DNA of 64,000 nt from Proteinivorax tanatarense (GCF_040267685.1 NZ_CP158367.1:1860001-1924000); one strand, 5' to 3'; shown: positions 44,861 to 54,947, numbered from the stretch's first letter. Notes: generated from the sequence alone by a model not told the origin. A program made the numbers and translations.

Positions 44861-45871
44861 TTAAACAATATATAGTATTTTAGCCTTAGGAAAAAGAGCT
44901 GTTATGTTATCCCTAAAAAAAGTTTCAATCTCATTATACTGTTCTTTATGGTAGACATATTTAGTATAACCAAACTGCCCATATTTTAGTTTTCGCTCTT
45001 GTTCTTTTAACGGTAAGGTTGATTTTGGAAACACTTCTAAAATATTATCTTTTGCTCTTTGGGTGAATCTATGAGCAATTAATTCAAAAGTTAAGTTTGG
45101 AACATCATATATTTTTTGTTCTAAATTTTTTAGCAGTTCTAAATACTCATCTTTCCAATTAGGATATATAAAAATTGGTGCTATTAAAAATCCCATAGGA
45201 TATCCACTTTTAGAAACTTTTTTTGCTGCTTCAATCCGTTGCTGTGCACTAGCAGTTTTGTGCTCGTACTGACTGATAATCTTTTCTGTGTTAAGGCTAA
45301 ATCTAAATTCTGTATTGCCATTATGGTTTATGTTTAGTAATGACTCCACTTCAGCAAATTTTGTAACAAACCTGAATTTCCCATTTTGTTGTTTGCCAAA
45401 AAATTCTATAGCATCTGCTAAGTTATTAGTATATTTTTCTACTGGCAATGGATCTGAGGTAGCCGCTCCTTCAAAAATTATATCTTCTTCTTTTTTGACA
45501 TCCATATACTTTTTAGCCTTTGTTAAAATTTCTTCGGTATTCACGTATACCCTTATATACGGCTTTTTGCCTAAAGTGGTTTGCAAATAACAATACTGAC
45601 AAAGTCCTGGACAGCTGGTTACAAGTGGCAACTGATAGTGTGCCGAAGGTTTACAGGTTTGAAAGTTTGTAGTTTTACGCACTGCAACTACTAAAGTTCT
45701 TTTAGCCTCAGAATATGCTTCACTTGGTGTGGCTCCAGGGATATTAGTCACCCTATTGCTTTTAAGAACATCTATTTCAATACCTTCGTCCCTAAGCTTA
45801 TTATAAATTTTTTTCCCTTTTTCATAGTCTAAGCTCTCTTTATGAAAAAAAGCTCTGCTAGGCTTATACAT
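44861..45871 (-). CDS. SPL-family radical SAM protein (spore photoproduct lyase-like)
   Basis: 336 residues from the ATG at 45871 (AGGAGGTG seven bases upstream). A cluster motif CPGLCQYCYLQ (CxxxCxxC, near 85-95) is followed by the SPL-type barrel and DYEKGKKIYN near the start. SplB repairs the 5-thyminyl-dihydrothymine photoproduct of UV-exposed spores, using its 4Fe-4S cluster and S-adenosylmethionine. Sequence resembles clostridial SplB closely in length and motif. Ends close to Hsp20, same direction. Confidence 0.87.
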   Translation of the reverse strand: MYKPSRAFFHKESLDYEKGKKIYNKLRDEGIEIDVLKSNRVTNIPGATPSEAYSEAKRTLVVAVRKTTNFQTCKPSAHYQLPLVTSCPGLCQYCYLQTTLGKKPYIRVYVNTEEILTKAKKYMDVKKEEDIIFEGAATSDPLPVEKYTNNLADAIEFFGKQQNGKFRFVTKFAEVESLLNINHNGNTEFRFSLNTEKIISQYEHKTASAQQRIEAAKKVSKSGYPMGFLIAPIFIYPNWKDEYLELLKNLEQKIYDVPNLTFELIAHRFTQRAKDNILEVFPKSTLPLKEQERKLKYGQFGYTKYVYHKEQYNEIETFFRDNITALFPKAKILYIV

Positions 45872-45917
45872 GTAGCACCTCCTTACCAATATCTTGCCAC
45901 TTAAAAGAAAAGATTAT

Positions 45918-45975
45918 GTTAAAAGGTGTTGTTTCAAAACGGATAATTACCCCATTTTAAAACAACACCTTTAAA
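45918..45975 (-). terminator. Terminator of the second GerMN gene
   Basis: AAGGTGTTGTTT pairs with AAACAACACCTT (about 45920-45933 with 45959-45973), with a large inner loop. A U-rich tract follows on the minus strand. Confidence 0.6.
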
Positions 45976-46057
45976 TACCCAATATAATACTTCTCTATTC
46001 TATCTGTTCATAGCCTTAGTCTAAATAACTTAAACTGTCCTTAAAATTTATACGCAA

Positions 46058-46603
46058 CTATCTCAAATAAGTTTTTACATCCTCGCTTTTTAACGGCTCG
46101 TGTATATCAAAAGAGCCTGCTAACGTTTCCACCCTTTCACTCTCAATAAGAATTTGAACAGATTCAATATATTCTATTTCTGTTAAACTAAAAACTAAGG
46201 AGCATATAGTCATTATCTCCCTACTTGCTCCTCCCCAATGTAATGATAGTAATGATTCCTTAAAATTAACGAAGGCAATCCCCTCTATAACTTCAACACC
46301 ATATAACTCGGCACCCTTAGGGAATGTTGGATACAATTCAGAGGAGTTGGGCCCTTTAATGAGTTCCTCTACAATGACTTCTTCTATTCTATTACCTACC
46401 TTTACTTTACGCTTTTCTAAAACCATTTGATCAGCTTCATTGTTTGCAAAGTAAAGTGACAAACTTTTTATACTATCATTTTGCTGGTCTGGGATTATAA
46501 ACTCATGGCTATTTTCACTGGTAGTAATAGTTATCGCGATAATTCCAGTTACCGCTAAAACTGTAATCAAAAAAATTGCTGAAAAAAAAATGTTTTTTTT
46601 CAA
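46058..46603 (-). CDS. GerMN domain membrane-anchored protein
   Basis: 181 residues from a TTG. An N-terminal membrane segment (about 7-27) is followed by one GerMN domain (about 48-165): SLYFANNEADQMVLEKRKVKVG, VEELIKGPNSSELYPTFPKGAELYGVEVIEGIAFVNF and ICSLVFSLTEIEYIESVQIL. Related to the gerM-like lipoprotein at 8233-9252 but with one domain and no lipobox cysteine. Probably sporulation or envelope related. Confidence 0.85.
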   Translation of the reverse strand: MKKNIFFSAIFLITVLAVTGIIAITITTSENSHEFIIPDQQNDSIKSLSLYFANNEADQMVLEKRKVKVGNRIEEVIVEELIKGPNSSELYPTFPKGAELYGVEVIEGIAFVNFKESLLSLHWGGASREIMTICSLVFSLTEIEYIESVQILIESERVETLAGSFDIHEPLKSEDVKTYLR

Positions 46604-46812
46604 CTATACTCCCCCTTTAATACTATAAAAAAGTAGACCATTGGAAACTCCACACTTCTTATACAAAAGCTTTTTTATATTTTAAGAGTTCCCCGAGCTT
46701 CTAAATCTAAAAATCTTAGTTTATTTCTATTAGCACTTTCAATTAGAGCTTAAAATGTGAGCATTATTCACTTACCTACTATTAAGTATGTTTTGCTTCT
46801 TAAAGCAATACA

Positions 46813-47505
46813 CTAAATCCACTTTACATCATTTTTAACAACTTTCCCAGGGTTTCCTGCTACTAAAACATTTGCTGGAACATCCTTAGTTATAGTCGAG
46901 CCAGCGGCAACCACCGAGTTATCAGATATATTTACTCCTTTTAAAATTGTGGAATTACAACCTACCCAAACATGATTGCCAATCTTAATCTTTTGAGGTA
47001 GTATCTTTTTGTTTTTATATATTAATTTATGAAAATCACAATCAATAATAGATGTTCCCCATGAAATGGCTGTATTTTTACCAATTATTACCTCTGAAGA
47101 ACAAAAAATCTTTGTATCAGCAGTTATATAGGTAGAGTCATTTATCGTTAGTTTACCGCCTTTTCCTACAACAATCTGAACTCCAGGTCCTAGTTTTACC
47201 TTTCCGTTAATCTCTAATTCCCCACCGGGGAAAATTACTATGTTTGCTGATGAGCTTGATAAATTTGTTATATATCTACCGCCAACATAGAGCTGCCCAT
47301 TAATACTCACCTTCCCACCAAGCTTTCTTACAAAGCGACTTCTCCAGTCAACAACTAGTTGGAGGGGTTTAAGGGGATTTAGACCTAAGATAATTCTTAG
47401 CCCAAAGCTATAAATTAAGTTCACTAAAATAACCGGATGATTTATTAAAGTTTTAACTACCTTTCTTCTATTTAAGTGTTTGTCACTCACTAATGATTTA
47501 AACAC
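46813..47505 (-). CDS. Hexapeptide-repeat acyltransferase (LbH)
   Basis: 230 residues from a GTG at 47505, which has GGGAGGAG eight bases upstream (a further ATG at 47523 has no site). A left-handed beta-helix of hexapeptide repeats occupies about 75-225, including IGNHVWVGCNSTILKGVNISDNSVVAAGSTITKDVPANVLVAGNPGKVVK, the O-acetyltransferase signature. Likely acetylates a surface sugar. No other glycan genes are adjacent. Confidence 0.87.
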   Translation of the reverse strand: MFKSLVSDKHLNRRKVVKTLINHPVILVNLIYSFGLRIILGLNPLKPLQLVVDWRSRFVRKLGGKVSINGQLYVGGRYITNLSSSSANIVIFPGGELEINGKVKLGPGVQIVVGKGGKLTINDSTYITADTKIFCSSEVIIGKNTAISWGTSIIDCDFHKLIYKNKKILPQKIKIGNHVWVGCNSTILKGVNISDNSVVAAGSTITKDVPANVLVAGNPGKVVKNDVKWI

Positions 47506-47577
47506 TTGTAAAACTCCTCCCATATTATCAGATTATAATAATATAGGATGTAACAAATCCCCTAATATATCCATGTA

Positions 47578-48990
47578 TTAAAGAGTTTTAAACCAAGTTC
47601 CTTGCTTTGGCAACTTAATTGTAAAAATTGTTCCTGTTTCCAATCTACTTTCTACATCTACTCTTCCTTCATGTAATTGTGCAACATCCTTTACTATAGC
47701 CAAACCAATTCCTGTTCCCCCTGTTTCTTTATGCCTTGCCTTATCTACACGATAAAATCTATCAAAAAGATAAGGTAATTCTTTTGTAGGAATACCTTTC
47801 CCACAATCTTTGATTGATAAATGCAGTTCCCTTCTTTTATCAGTAAGGCGAACTTCAACCACTCCATTTTCTTCACTATACTTTATAGCATTATCTAGTA
47901 AATTTAAAATCATTTGCCGTAGTTTTTCTCTGTCACCAAAAATTTTTTCTTTTAATTGCCCACCTTTAAAATTGATGCTAATATTTTTTTTATCCGCTAA
48001 AGGTTGCATAGAGTTAACTGTTTCGTTAACTAAAAATGCAAAAATAAAATCTTTTTTATTTACTTTTGTACTTATATTCGAAACCTTGTTAAACTCCAAT
48101 AACCGACTAACTGTTATGTTCATTCTATCTATTTCAGTTACAATATCACCTAAGAACTCTTGATAAGTTTCCTTACTTTCTTCATCGCCCAAAGATTCCG
48201 CTAAAGCCTTTATTGAAGCCAAAGGAGTCTTTAAGTCATGGGATAAGTCCGCCAAAAAACTCAGTCTATTTTCATCATTTTTTTCTAATTGCTCTGCCAT
48301 ACTGTTAAAGTTTTGTGTTAAAGCGCCTATTTCATCATGTGACTTAATCGGAACTCTTGTATCTAAAAGACCCATGCTCATTTTTTTTGAACCATCTGTT
48401 AACTGCTTAATTGGTTCTAAAAGAGAATTAGAGATTATTATGGAAAAGACTATAACAAAACCTGCGAAAATTATTGAAATAGTAAATATCATTATTCTAA
48501 CATCACTAACAGCTTTTTTAATGTCATCTACTGAAGATGAGGTGAAAATTGTTCCAATTACTTGACCATCTCTTAATACTGGTACAGCAATATATTTTAC
48601 CCAACCATTGTCCTGCAAATAATATGTCCCTGAGCTGCTATTACCTTGTAAGGCACCACTAACCTCACGATGAGTTAACTGGCTTCCTAAAAGCTGACTC
48701 TCAGTAAAAGAATCTAGTAACACAGTTCCGTTAGCATCAGTATAAATTAACCTACCATCCATTCTAGGAAAATAGGAATCAATAATTTCACTTATCTCAT
48801 AAAGGTTTTTATCTAAATTATCTGAAATGAGAGTGGACACTATATTAGCCTTTTCCAATTGACCTGCTTTGTGAGTTTCAAAAAATTTTTTTTCTGTTGT
48901 GGTTGTAACTAAAAAATTAGTCACTATCATTACAGCAGTAAATAACAGCGCATAAGCAATAGTAATTTTCCACTTAATACTTAAATTCAT
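47578..48990 (-). CDS. Sensor histidine kinase, HAMP type
   Basis: 470 residues: TM1 (about 8-28), extracytoplasmic sensor (about 30-165), TM2 (about 166-188), HAMP (about 190-240), HisKA with DLSHDLKTPLASIKAL (H near 250) and HATPase with NLLDNAIKYSEEN, DCGKGIP and GGTGIGLAIV. Intact. It is encoded directly after a regulator gene interrupted by a stop codon. Signal unknown. Confidence 0.92.
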   Translation of the reverse strand: MNLSIKWKITIAYALLFTAVMIVTNFLVTTTTEKKFFETHKAGQLEKANIVSTLISDNLDKNLYEISEIIDSYFPRMDGRLIYTDANGTVLLDSFTESQLLGSQLTHREVSGALQGNSSSGTYYLQDNGWVKYIAVPVLRDGQVIGTIFTSSSVDDIKKAVSDVRIMIFTISIIFAGFVIVFSIIISNSLLEPIKQLTDGSKKMSMGLLDTRVPIKSHDEIGALTQNFNSMAEQLEKNDENRLSFLADLSHDLKTPLASIKALAESLGDEESKETYQEFLGDIVTEIDRMNITVSRLLEFNKVSNISTKVNKKDFIFAFLVNETVNSMQPLADKKNISINFKGGQLKEKIFGDREKLRQMILNLLDNAIKYSEENGVVEVRLTDKRRELHLSIKDCGKGIPTKELPYLFDRFYRVDKARHKETGGTGIGLAIVKDVAQLHEGRVDVESRLETGTIFTIKLPKQGTWFKTL

Positions 48991-49668
48991 TTAGTTATTT
49001 CCTCCAAAAAAATAACCTACCCCCCATTTTGTGAGGATATATTTTGGACTAGCAGGATCTTCTTCAATTTTTTCTCTAATCCTTCTCACATGTACGTCAA
49101 CAGTTCTGATATCTCCAAAAAACTGGTAACCCCATATCATTTCCAATAAATTTTCCCTTGTGTATACCCTACCAGGGTGAGCAGCTAACAAAGTTATTAG
49201 ATCAAACTCTTTAGCGGTCATTTCTACAACTTCTCCCTTATTCAAAATCTGCCTATTAGATGGTATAATTGTGATATCTCCGAATTGCATTTCCGTGGGC
49301 TTATAAGACTTTGGTGCCCTTCTTAAAATAGCTTTAACCCTCGCTATAAGTTCTCTAGTGTTAAAGGGTTTAGTCATATAGTCATCTGCTCCAAACTCTA
49401 ACCCCAAAATTTTATCTATGTCATCTCCCTTTGCTGTAAGCATAATAATCGGTATATCAGAAGATTTGCGATATTTTTTACATAGTGTTAATCCATCTAC
49501 TTTGGGAAGCATTAAATCTAATATAATTTAATTATATTGATTCAACTCAAATTTTTCCTTAGCTTCCTGACCGTCAAAGGCACAGTCAACTTGAAATCCT
49601 TCTTTTTCTAAACTATGAGTTAAGCCTTTTACCAATAGCTTTTCGTCATCAACAACTAAAATTTTCAT
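48991..49668 (-). pseudogene. OmpR-type response regulator interrupted by an in-frame stop codon
   Basis: The frame from ATG 49668 reads a normal receiver start (MKILVVDDEK...) for 46 residues, then a TAA (49528-49530), then continues in the same frame as IILDLMLPKVDG, with the phosphoacceptor Asp, and a complete winged-helix domain to 48991. The total is 226 codons, a normal length. At the stop the family has D-L, so TTA to TAA (one base) explains it, and the previous codon is AAT in place of GAT. A shorter product could start at the downstream ATG (49512). It pairs with the kinase at 47578-48990. Confidence 0.88.
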
Positions 49669-49779
49669 TATTTCACCACCTAAAAATAATCATCCATTAC
49701 ATATTTATTACTATTCTATATTAATTTTTTATTTCCTCTTTAATTTATTCATATTAAAAATGAGTAAGGAGTGATAGCA

Positions 49780-50694
49780 GTGATTTATATTTTTTTATCA
49801 TTATTATTAGGATTTACAGTGTCATTTCTACTAAAGAAAGAGTTTAAAAAAACAATATCTACAGGCATCACCTTATCTTTATTAGGTCTACTATTCTCTA
49901 TGGGTGTCGCATTAGGTAGAGATCAGCAGCTTTTAGCTAACTTTTCCCACATTGGAGCTAAAGCTTTGCTAATTTCTATTTCATCAATTATAGGTAGTAT
50001 AGGATGTCTTTGGATAACAAATTTAAAATATCAATTCGACTTAAGCTCACCATCTTATGAAAATGATAGCGCTGAGCCCCCCTCCCAAGGGCTGAAACTC
50101 ATTCTATACATACTTTTAGCACTTTTTATTGGAATGACAATAGGAGCTGTAGGGCCGGCTAACATTGCGATGATTGTCGAGCATGGCGGAATGTTTTTTC
50201 TTTACATACTTCTTTTTTTAATTGGATATGACCTTTATAGTAATCGCCAAACATTACAAAAAGTAAAACAACAAGGACTTAAAACTTTGCTTATCCCAGC
50301 TTCAATTGCTATAGGTTCAATAATTTCTATGCTTCCCATTGTCATTTTGCTTCCTTTTAACTTTTTTGAGCTAGGGGCTGTAGCTTCAGGGTTTGGGTGG
50401 TATAGCCTGTCCTCTGTAATCATATCACAATCTTATTGCAGTTATTTAGGTATGATTGCATTGCTATCAAATATTATTAGAGAAGTTTTGGCACTAATAA
50501 TAACTCCTATAATTCCAAAGTTTCTTCCAAAGGTTATAGCGATAGCACCTGCTGGAGCTACATCAATGGACACACTATTGCCTGTAATTGTTAAATCTAC
50601 CCATGTGGGTATTACTCCTATATCAATTTTAACTGGTACTATTTTATCAATGCTGGTTTATATTTTAGTTCCTTTGTTTTTAGTGTTTTTATAA
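49780..50694 (+). CDS. lysO: LysO-family lysine exporter-like membrane protein
   Basis: 304 residues from a GTG at 49780 (AAGGAG eight bases upstream; another in-frame GTG lies at 49771 inside the site). About eight membrane segments. LLFSMGVALGRDQQLL, SGFGWYSLSSVIIS and APAGATSMDTLLPVI match DUF340/LysO. E. coli LysO (YbjE) exports lysine. Here it may export an amino acid released in peptide fermentation (inference). Confidence 0.85.
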   Translation: MIYIFLSLLLGFTVSFLLKKEFKKTISTGITLSLLGLLFSMGVALGRDQQLLANFSHIGAKALLISISSIIGSIGCLWITNLKYQFDLSSPSYENDSAEPPSQGLKLILYILLALFIGMTIGAVGPANIAMIVEHGGMFFLYILLFLIGYDLYSNRQTLQKVKQQGLKTLLIPASIAIGSIISMLPIVILLPFNFFELGAVASGFGWYSLSSVIISQSYCSYLGMIALLSNIIREVLALIITPIIPKFLPKVIAIAPAGATSMDTLLPVIVKSTHVGITPISILTGTILSMLVYILVPLFLVFL

Positions 50695-50843
50695 TAAATT
50701 TATCAAATATCTAAACGTTAACTTCCCAATTACATAATTAGACAAACTGCTTAGAAAGCTTTCTCTAATTTATTGTTGACTATTTCCCGCAAACTGTTAA
50801 AGGTGGGTCATACAGGTATTTATTCTGCTATAAAAGGGACAAA

Positions 50844-50892
50844 TAAAAACAAGAGGCTATCCCACCACAGATGAGACAGCCCCTTGTTTTTA
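50844..50892. terminator. Terminator between lysO and the thiamine-binding gene
   Basis: A long imperfect stem of AAAAACAAG-GGCT type with AGCC-CTTGTTTTT. It is bidirectional and serves convergent genes. Confidence 0.7.
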
Positions 50893-50894
50893 AT

Positions 50895-51194
50895 TTATAA
50901 CTTTTCTTTTACCGACTTTATTTTTCTGTCCATAGATGATTTTATATCTCTACGATCATCTATTCTTATTTGAGTGCTAACCCTCTTTGCTTCATTTTCA
51001 AAGGGAACTTCATGCATTTTTCTAATCAGCTCTAAGCATTGATCCAATTCCCCCTCTAAAATAGTGCCCATTGGTGTCAAATCAAAACCTACCTTGTCTT
51101 GACCTTTAAGAAGCTCATGAATACCCGCAACATATTTGCTCAAGCTAGTAGTTTTAGTTCCAAGGGGTACAATAGTAACTTCTACAATGACCAT
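50895..51194 (-). CDS. MTH1187 family thiamine-binding protein (UPF0045)
   Basis: 99 residues, MTH1187/YkoF-like fold. Typical motifs are IVEVTIVPLGTKTTSLSKYVAGIHELL, GFDLTPMGTILEGELDQCLELIRKMHE and RVSTQIRIDDRRD. Members bind thiamine or its pyrimidine moiety and may act in salvage. Located 22 bp after copA, probably in the same transcript. Confidence 0.88.
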   Translation of the reverse strand: MVIVEVTIVPLGTKTTSLSKYVAGIHELLKGQDKVGFDLTPMGTILEGELDQCLELIRKMHEVPFENEAKRVSTQIRIDDRRDIKSSMDRKIKSVKEKL

Positions 51195-51216
51195 AAATCT
51201 ACTCCTCCTTACTAAA

Positions 51217-53697
51217 CTATTTTACATAACTTGGATCTACATTCACCTTTTTTAGTCGCAAAGAATTATAAACTACATTTAGTGAACTGATAGACATAGC
51301 TGCCGCACCAATCATTGGATGTAATAAACCCAACATAGCAACTGGTATCGCTATAGCATTATAAAACCATGCCCAAAAATAATTTTCCTTTATTTTTCTA
51401 AATGTTGCAGTAGATAGGTTTATAGCAGAGATTATCCCACTTAACTCTCCTTTAACCAGCGTGACATCAGCTGCTTCTATGGCTATATCTGTACCAGTTC
51501 CTATAGCTATGCCAACATTAGATTGTTTTAAAGCTGGTGCATCATTAATACCATCACCAACCATGGCCACAATATTATATTTCTCTTGTAGTCTTTTAAC
51601 TTCATTAACCTTACCATCAGGCAAAACTTCGGAGATAACTGAACTAATCCCCACCTTTTTACCTATGGCATTAGCAGTTCTATTGTTATCACCAGTAATC
51701 ATAGCTGTTCTGATTCCCATTCTTTCTATTTCTGCTATAGCCTGTGCTGAATCTTCTTTAATTGGATCTGCGACAGCCACAATACCCATCAAGGTATTCT
51801 CTTTAGCTACCATCATAGCCGTTTTTGCCTCATTTTCAAGTTGAACAAGTTTATCTTGCTGCTTTGAGAAATTAACATCATTTTCCTTCATCAACTTTCT
51901 ATTCCCTACTAATACTTTCTCTCCATCAACATATCCAACAACGCCTTTTCCAACGATAGCGTTAAACTCATTAACTTTACCTAAGTCAACATTATTGGCT
52001 TTGGCGCTTTCGACTATGGCATGGGCTAACGGATGCTCTGAAGCATTTTCTATAGTAGCGGCTACATACAGCAAGTCGTTTTTATCAACACCCTCCATAG
52101 GTAGCAAATCAGTAATCTCTGGCTTGCCTTTTGTAATAGTACCTGTTTTATCAAAAGCAATAACTTTAATGTCTTTAAAGGTTTGTACAGCTTCTCCATT
52201 TCTAATTAAAATTCCTTTTTCTGCACCCATGCCACTTCCCACCATCAAAGCAGTAGGAGTGCCTAATCCTAGTGCACAAGGGCAAGAAATAACTAACACC
52301 GCTGTAGATGTTATAAAGGCTAAAGCCAGCGGACTGAGATCAGGATTTACCCACGGAAGAAACTGTGCACCCCAGTTAATAATGCTCATATGAAACTCAG
52401 GAAATAAGTTAAATGACACAAAAACTAAAACCGTTAACCCGATTATAACTGGCACAAAATATCCAGTTATCTTATCAGCAAATTCTTGAATAGGTACTTT
52501 AGAACCTTGGCATTCTTCTACCATTTTAATAACCTGTGATAAAAATGTCTCGTTACCCACCTTTGAAACCCTTACCTTCATGGTTCCCTGTTTATTAATT
52601 GTAGCTCCAATTACTCCATCGTCAATCTCTCTTTTAACAGGGATAGATTCTCCTGTCGCCATAGATTCATCAACCAAAGAACTTCCTTCTACCACTACGC
52701 CATCAGTAGGTATCTTTTCTCCTGGCCTAATGACCATAATATCTCCTACCTGAAGCTCTTTAGTTGGCACTTCAACTTCCCTGCCATCTTTTATTACCCT
52801 TGCTGTTTTGGCTCCCATCTGAATTAATTTTTTAATAGCTTGGGATGCTCTTCCCTTAGCTCTTATTTCTAGATATTTGCCGATTAAATGAAAAGTCATT
52901 ATAGTAGTAGCCATTTCAATAAAGGTTTGAATGTCAGCAATAAACAGTCCCGACAGTCCTATAATATAAGGTGGAACCGACCCCAAAGAAACCAAAACAT
53001 CCATATTCGGTGACTTATTCTTTAATGCATTATAACTGCCTTTGTGCACATGGAAACCTAACCAAAAAATATTTGGAAAAGCTAAAGCTGCAGTTATAAG
53101 TAAATATCCTGGTATTGGTATCACAAACATGTGAACCATCATAATAGCCATAACAGTACCACTGATTATTGCCGAAAGAGCCATTTTTTGTTTGGCTTTA
53201 AGTACCTTTACCTCTTCCTCATCAGTTTCTTCTTCCTGCCTATCTTCCTCTAATGAAAGCTCAAAACCCAGCTCAGAAGATTTATCTTTAATCTTTTGCA
53301 GTTTAATATGATTGGGATTATACTTTACCGTCAATTTTTCTGCAGGGAAATTAACATTAGCAGAAATTATTCCTTCTTCTTTAGATAAAGTTTTTTCCAA
53401 CCTATTAGAACAAGCAGTACAAGTCATTCCACTTACATTTAACACCACTTTTTGAAGCTTTTCATCAGCATCTTCATATTTAACATCATAACCTAAACCC
53501 TCTATTATACCTGTAATTTCTTTAACGCTTATTTTAGTATTATTGAAATATATAAAGCCCTTTTCAGTAGCAAAGTTAACCGATACATCTATTACACCTT
53601 CTTTATCTGCTAAGGCTTTTTCAACATTGGCGGCGCAGCTAGAACAAGACAGACCGCTTAATCCAAAATGCAGCTTTTCTGATTCCTTACCTCCCAT
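51217..53697 (-). CDS. copA: Copper-exporting P1B-type ATPase CopA
   Basis: 826 residues. Two N-terminal metal-binding HMA domains (about 8-70 with SCSSCAAN, 78-140 with TCTACSN). P1B ATPase core with TGES (phosphatase motif), CPCALG (Cu site in the membrane), DKTGT (phosphoacceptor Asp) and GDGINDAPA. HP dipeptide SEHPLAHA is present. Exports Cu+ from the cytoplasm. Promoter with CsoR-like operator. Confidence 0.96.
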   Translation of the reverse strand: MGGKESEKLHFGLSGLSCSSCAANVEKALADKEGVIDVSVNFATEKGFIYFNNTKISVKEITGIIEGLGYDVKYEDADEKLQKVVLNVSGMTCTACSNRLEKTLSKEEGIISANVNFPAEKLTVKYNPNHIKLQKIKDKSSELGFELSLEEDRQEEETDEEEVKVLKAKQKMALSAIISGTVMAIMMVHMFVIPIPGYLLITAALAFPNIFWLGFHVHKGSYNALKNKSPNMDVLVSLGSVPPYIIGLSGLFIADIQTFIEMATTIMTFHLIGKYLEIRAKGRASQAIKKLIQMGAKTARVIKDGREVEVPTKELQVGDIMVIRPGEKIPTDGVVVEGSSLVDESMATGESIPVKREIDDGVIGATINKQGTMKVRVSKVGNETFLSQVIKMVEECQGSKVPIQEFADKITGYFVPVIIGLTVLVFVSFNLFPEFHMSIINWGAQFLPWVNPDLSPLALAFITSTAVLVISCPCALGLGTPTALMVGSGMGAEKGILIRNGEAVQTFKDIKVIAFDKTGTITKGKPEITDLLPMEGVDKNDLLYVAATIENASEHPLAHAIVESAKANNVDLGKVNEFNAIVGKGVVGYVDGEKVLVGNRKLMKENDVNFSKQQDKLVQLENEAKTAMMVAKENTLMGIVAVADPIKEDSAQAIAEIERMGIRTAMITGDNNRTANAIGKKVGISSVISEVLPDGKVNEVKRLQEKYNIVAMVGDGINDAPALKQSNVGIAIGTGTDIAIEAADVTLVKGELSGIISAINLSTATFRKIKENYFWAWFYNAIAIPVAMLGLLHPMIGAAAMSISSLNVVYNSLRLKKVNVDPSYVK

Positions 53698-53737
53698 AAA
53701 TTAAGTCTCCTTTCATATTTGTTATGTCTATATCGTC

Positions 53738-53766
53738 AGTATACCCCCTATAGGTATGTTAGTCAA
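53738..53766 (-). promoter_or_regulatory. copA promoter with CsoR-like operator in the spacer
   Basis: Minus-strand TTGACT (53761-53766) and TATACT (53738-53743) are separated by 17 bp. Between and overlapping them lies the GC-rich inverted repeat ATACCTATAGGGGGTATA (53740-53757), which resembles CsoR operators of Firmicutes. CsoR would repress copA until Cu+ binds. No csoR gene is in the window. Confidence 0.7.
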
Positions 53767-53853
53767 CAATAAACTCCCAGAAAATAATAGAACTATACAA
53801 TTTTATAGTTTACTTATATACTTAATTATAGAGTATTTAAAGGGGTGTTTAAA

Positions 53854-54810
53854 TTGGGCTTTAGATTTAGAAAAAGCATAAAATTAAGTAAAGGTGTCAG
53901 ATTAAACTTAAGTAAAAAAGGAGTGGGAGTTAGCACAGGTATAAAAGGGGCTAGGGTTGGAGTTGGACCTAGAGGAGTTAGACAAACTGTTTCTATCCCG
54001 GGAACTGGAATGTCATTTGTTAAAGAAAATCGTTTATCATCCACAAAAGCAAACTATGATGCACCTAACTCGGGTCAAAACACATTTACAGACTCTACTA
54101 CATTACCACACAAAAAAGTTAAATACCCAAAAAAAATTTGGTTCTTTATTATACTGGGCCTATTAACTATTCCCATTTTTATAGGTATGCCCATTTTAAT
54201 ATATGGATTATACAACATAAATCGATATAAACAAAAAGATGAAGTTAAGGCAATCAGTCTGTTCAATGACGCAATCAAAAAACTAGCAAATGATGAACAT
54301 AGCTTAGCTATAGATTTATTAAGTAAAGCCTATAGGTATAATCCAGATGATGAAGACATCATGTACTATTTAATGATGTACTCCTATGAATACCTTAATG
54401 ACTATGAAAACTCACTTAAGTTAAGCCAAAAACTATTGGTACTTAATGAAGACAACGTTTTTTACAAGTATTGTTTAGCCAGCTCTTATTACAAATTGAA
54501 AAAATATAATAAAGCCATAAAGCTGCTTCAAGAACTGCAATCCAATAAAGAACTACAAGAAGAAGTGATTATTTTACTTGGCAAGTCTTTTTTTAAATTA
54601 GGAAAGTATAACCTGGCTCTTGAGGTTCTTAACAGAGGTCCAGTTCGAAGAAGAAATCCAGACCCCAGCATGATGGAAGCAAGGTACTATCTAGGATTAA
54701 CATGCTTAAAGTTAGGTAACAATAGCAGAGCCAAAACCCATCTATCAGCCGTTTATTCAAATGACATAAATTATAAAAACATTCAAAGCTATAAGCATCT
54801 AATAACATAA
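53854..54810 (+). CDS. DUF4236 protein with membrane segment and TPR repeats
   Basis: 318 residues from a TTG at 53854 (AAAGGGGTG site; frame extends to GTG 53845). N-terminal DUF4236 (about 1-55: FRFRKSIKLSKGVRLNLSKKGVGVSTGIKGARVGVGPRGVRQTVSIPGTGMSF). A membrane segment (about 95-120). TPR-like repeats (about 135-310) with motifs such as AIDLLSKAYRYNPDDEDIMYYL. Function is unknown. The combination suggests a membrane scaffold. Divergent from copA. Confidence 0.82.
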   Translation: MGFRFRKSIKLSKGVRLNLSKKGVGVSTGIKGARVGVGPRGVRQTVSIPGTGMSFVKENRLSSTKANYDAPNSGQNTFTDSTTLPHKKVKYPKKIWFFIILGLLTIPIFIGMPILIYGLYNINRYKQKDEVKAISLFNDAIKKLANDEHSLAIDLLSKAYRYNPDDEDIMYYLMMYSYEYLNDYENSLKLSQKLLVLNEDNVFYKYCLASSYYKLKKYNKAIKLLQELQSNKELQEEVIILLGKSFFKLGKYNLALEVLNRGPVRRRNPDPSMMEARYYLGLTCLKLGNNSRAKTHLSAVYSNDINYKNIQSYKHLIT

Positions 54811-54947
54811 AGCAAATATCGCAATCAGCTTCTTTTTCATCGCTTCTGCCAGTTAAATCAATCTAGTTCTTTGTTTAACTCCCACTTGCAATTCTTAGAT
54901 TTCCAATGAATTATTAAAATAATTGTCTTATAACCAATAACCTAATT

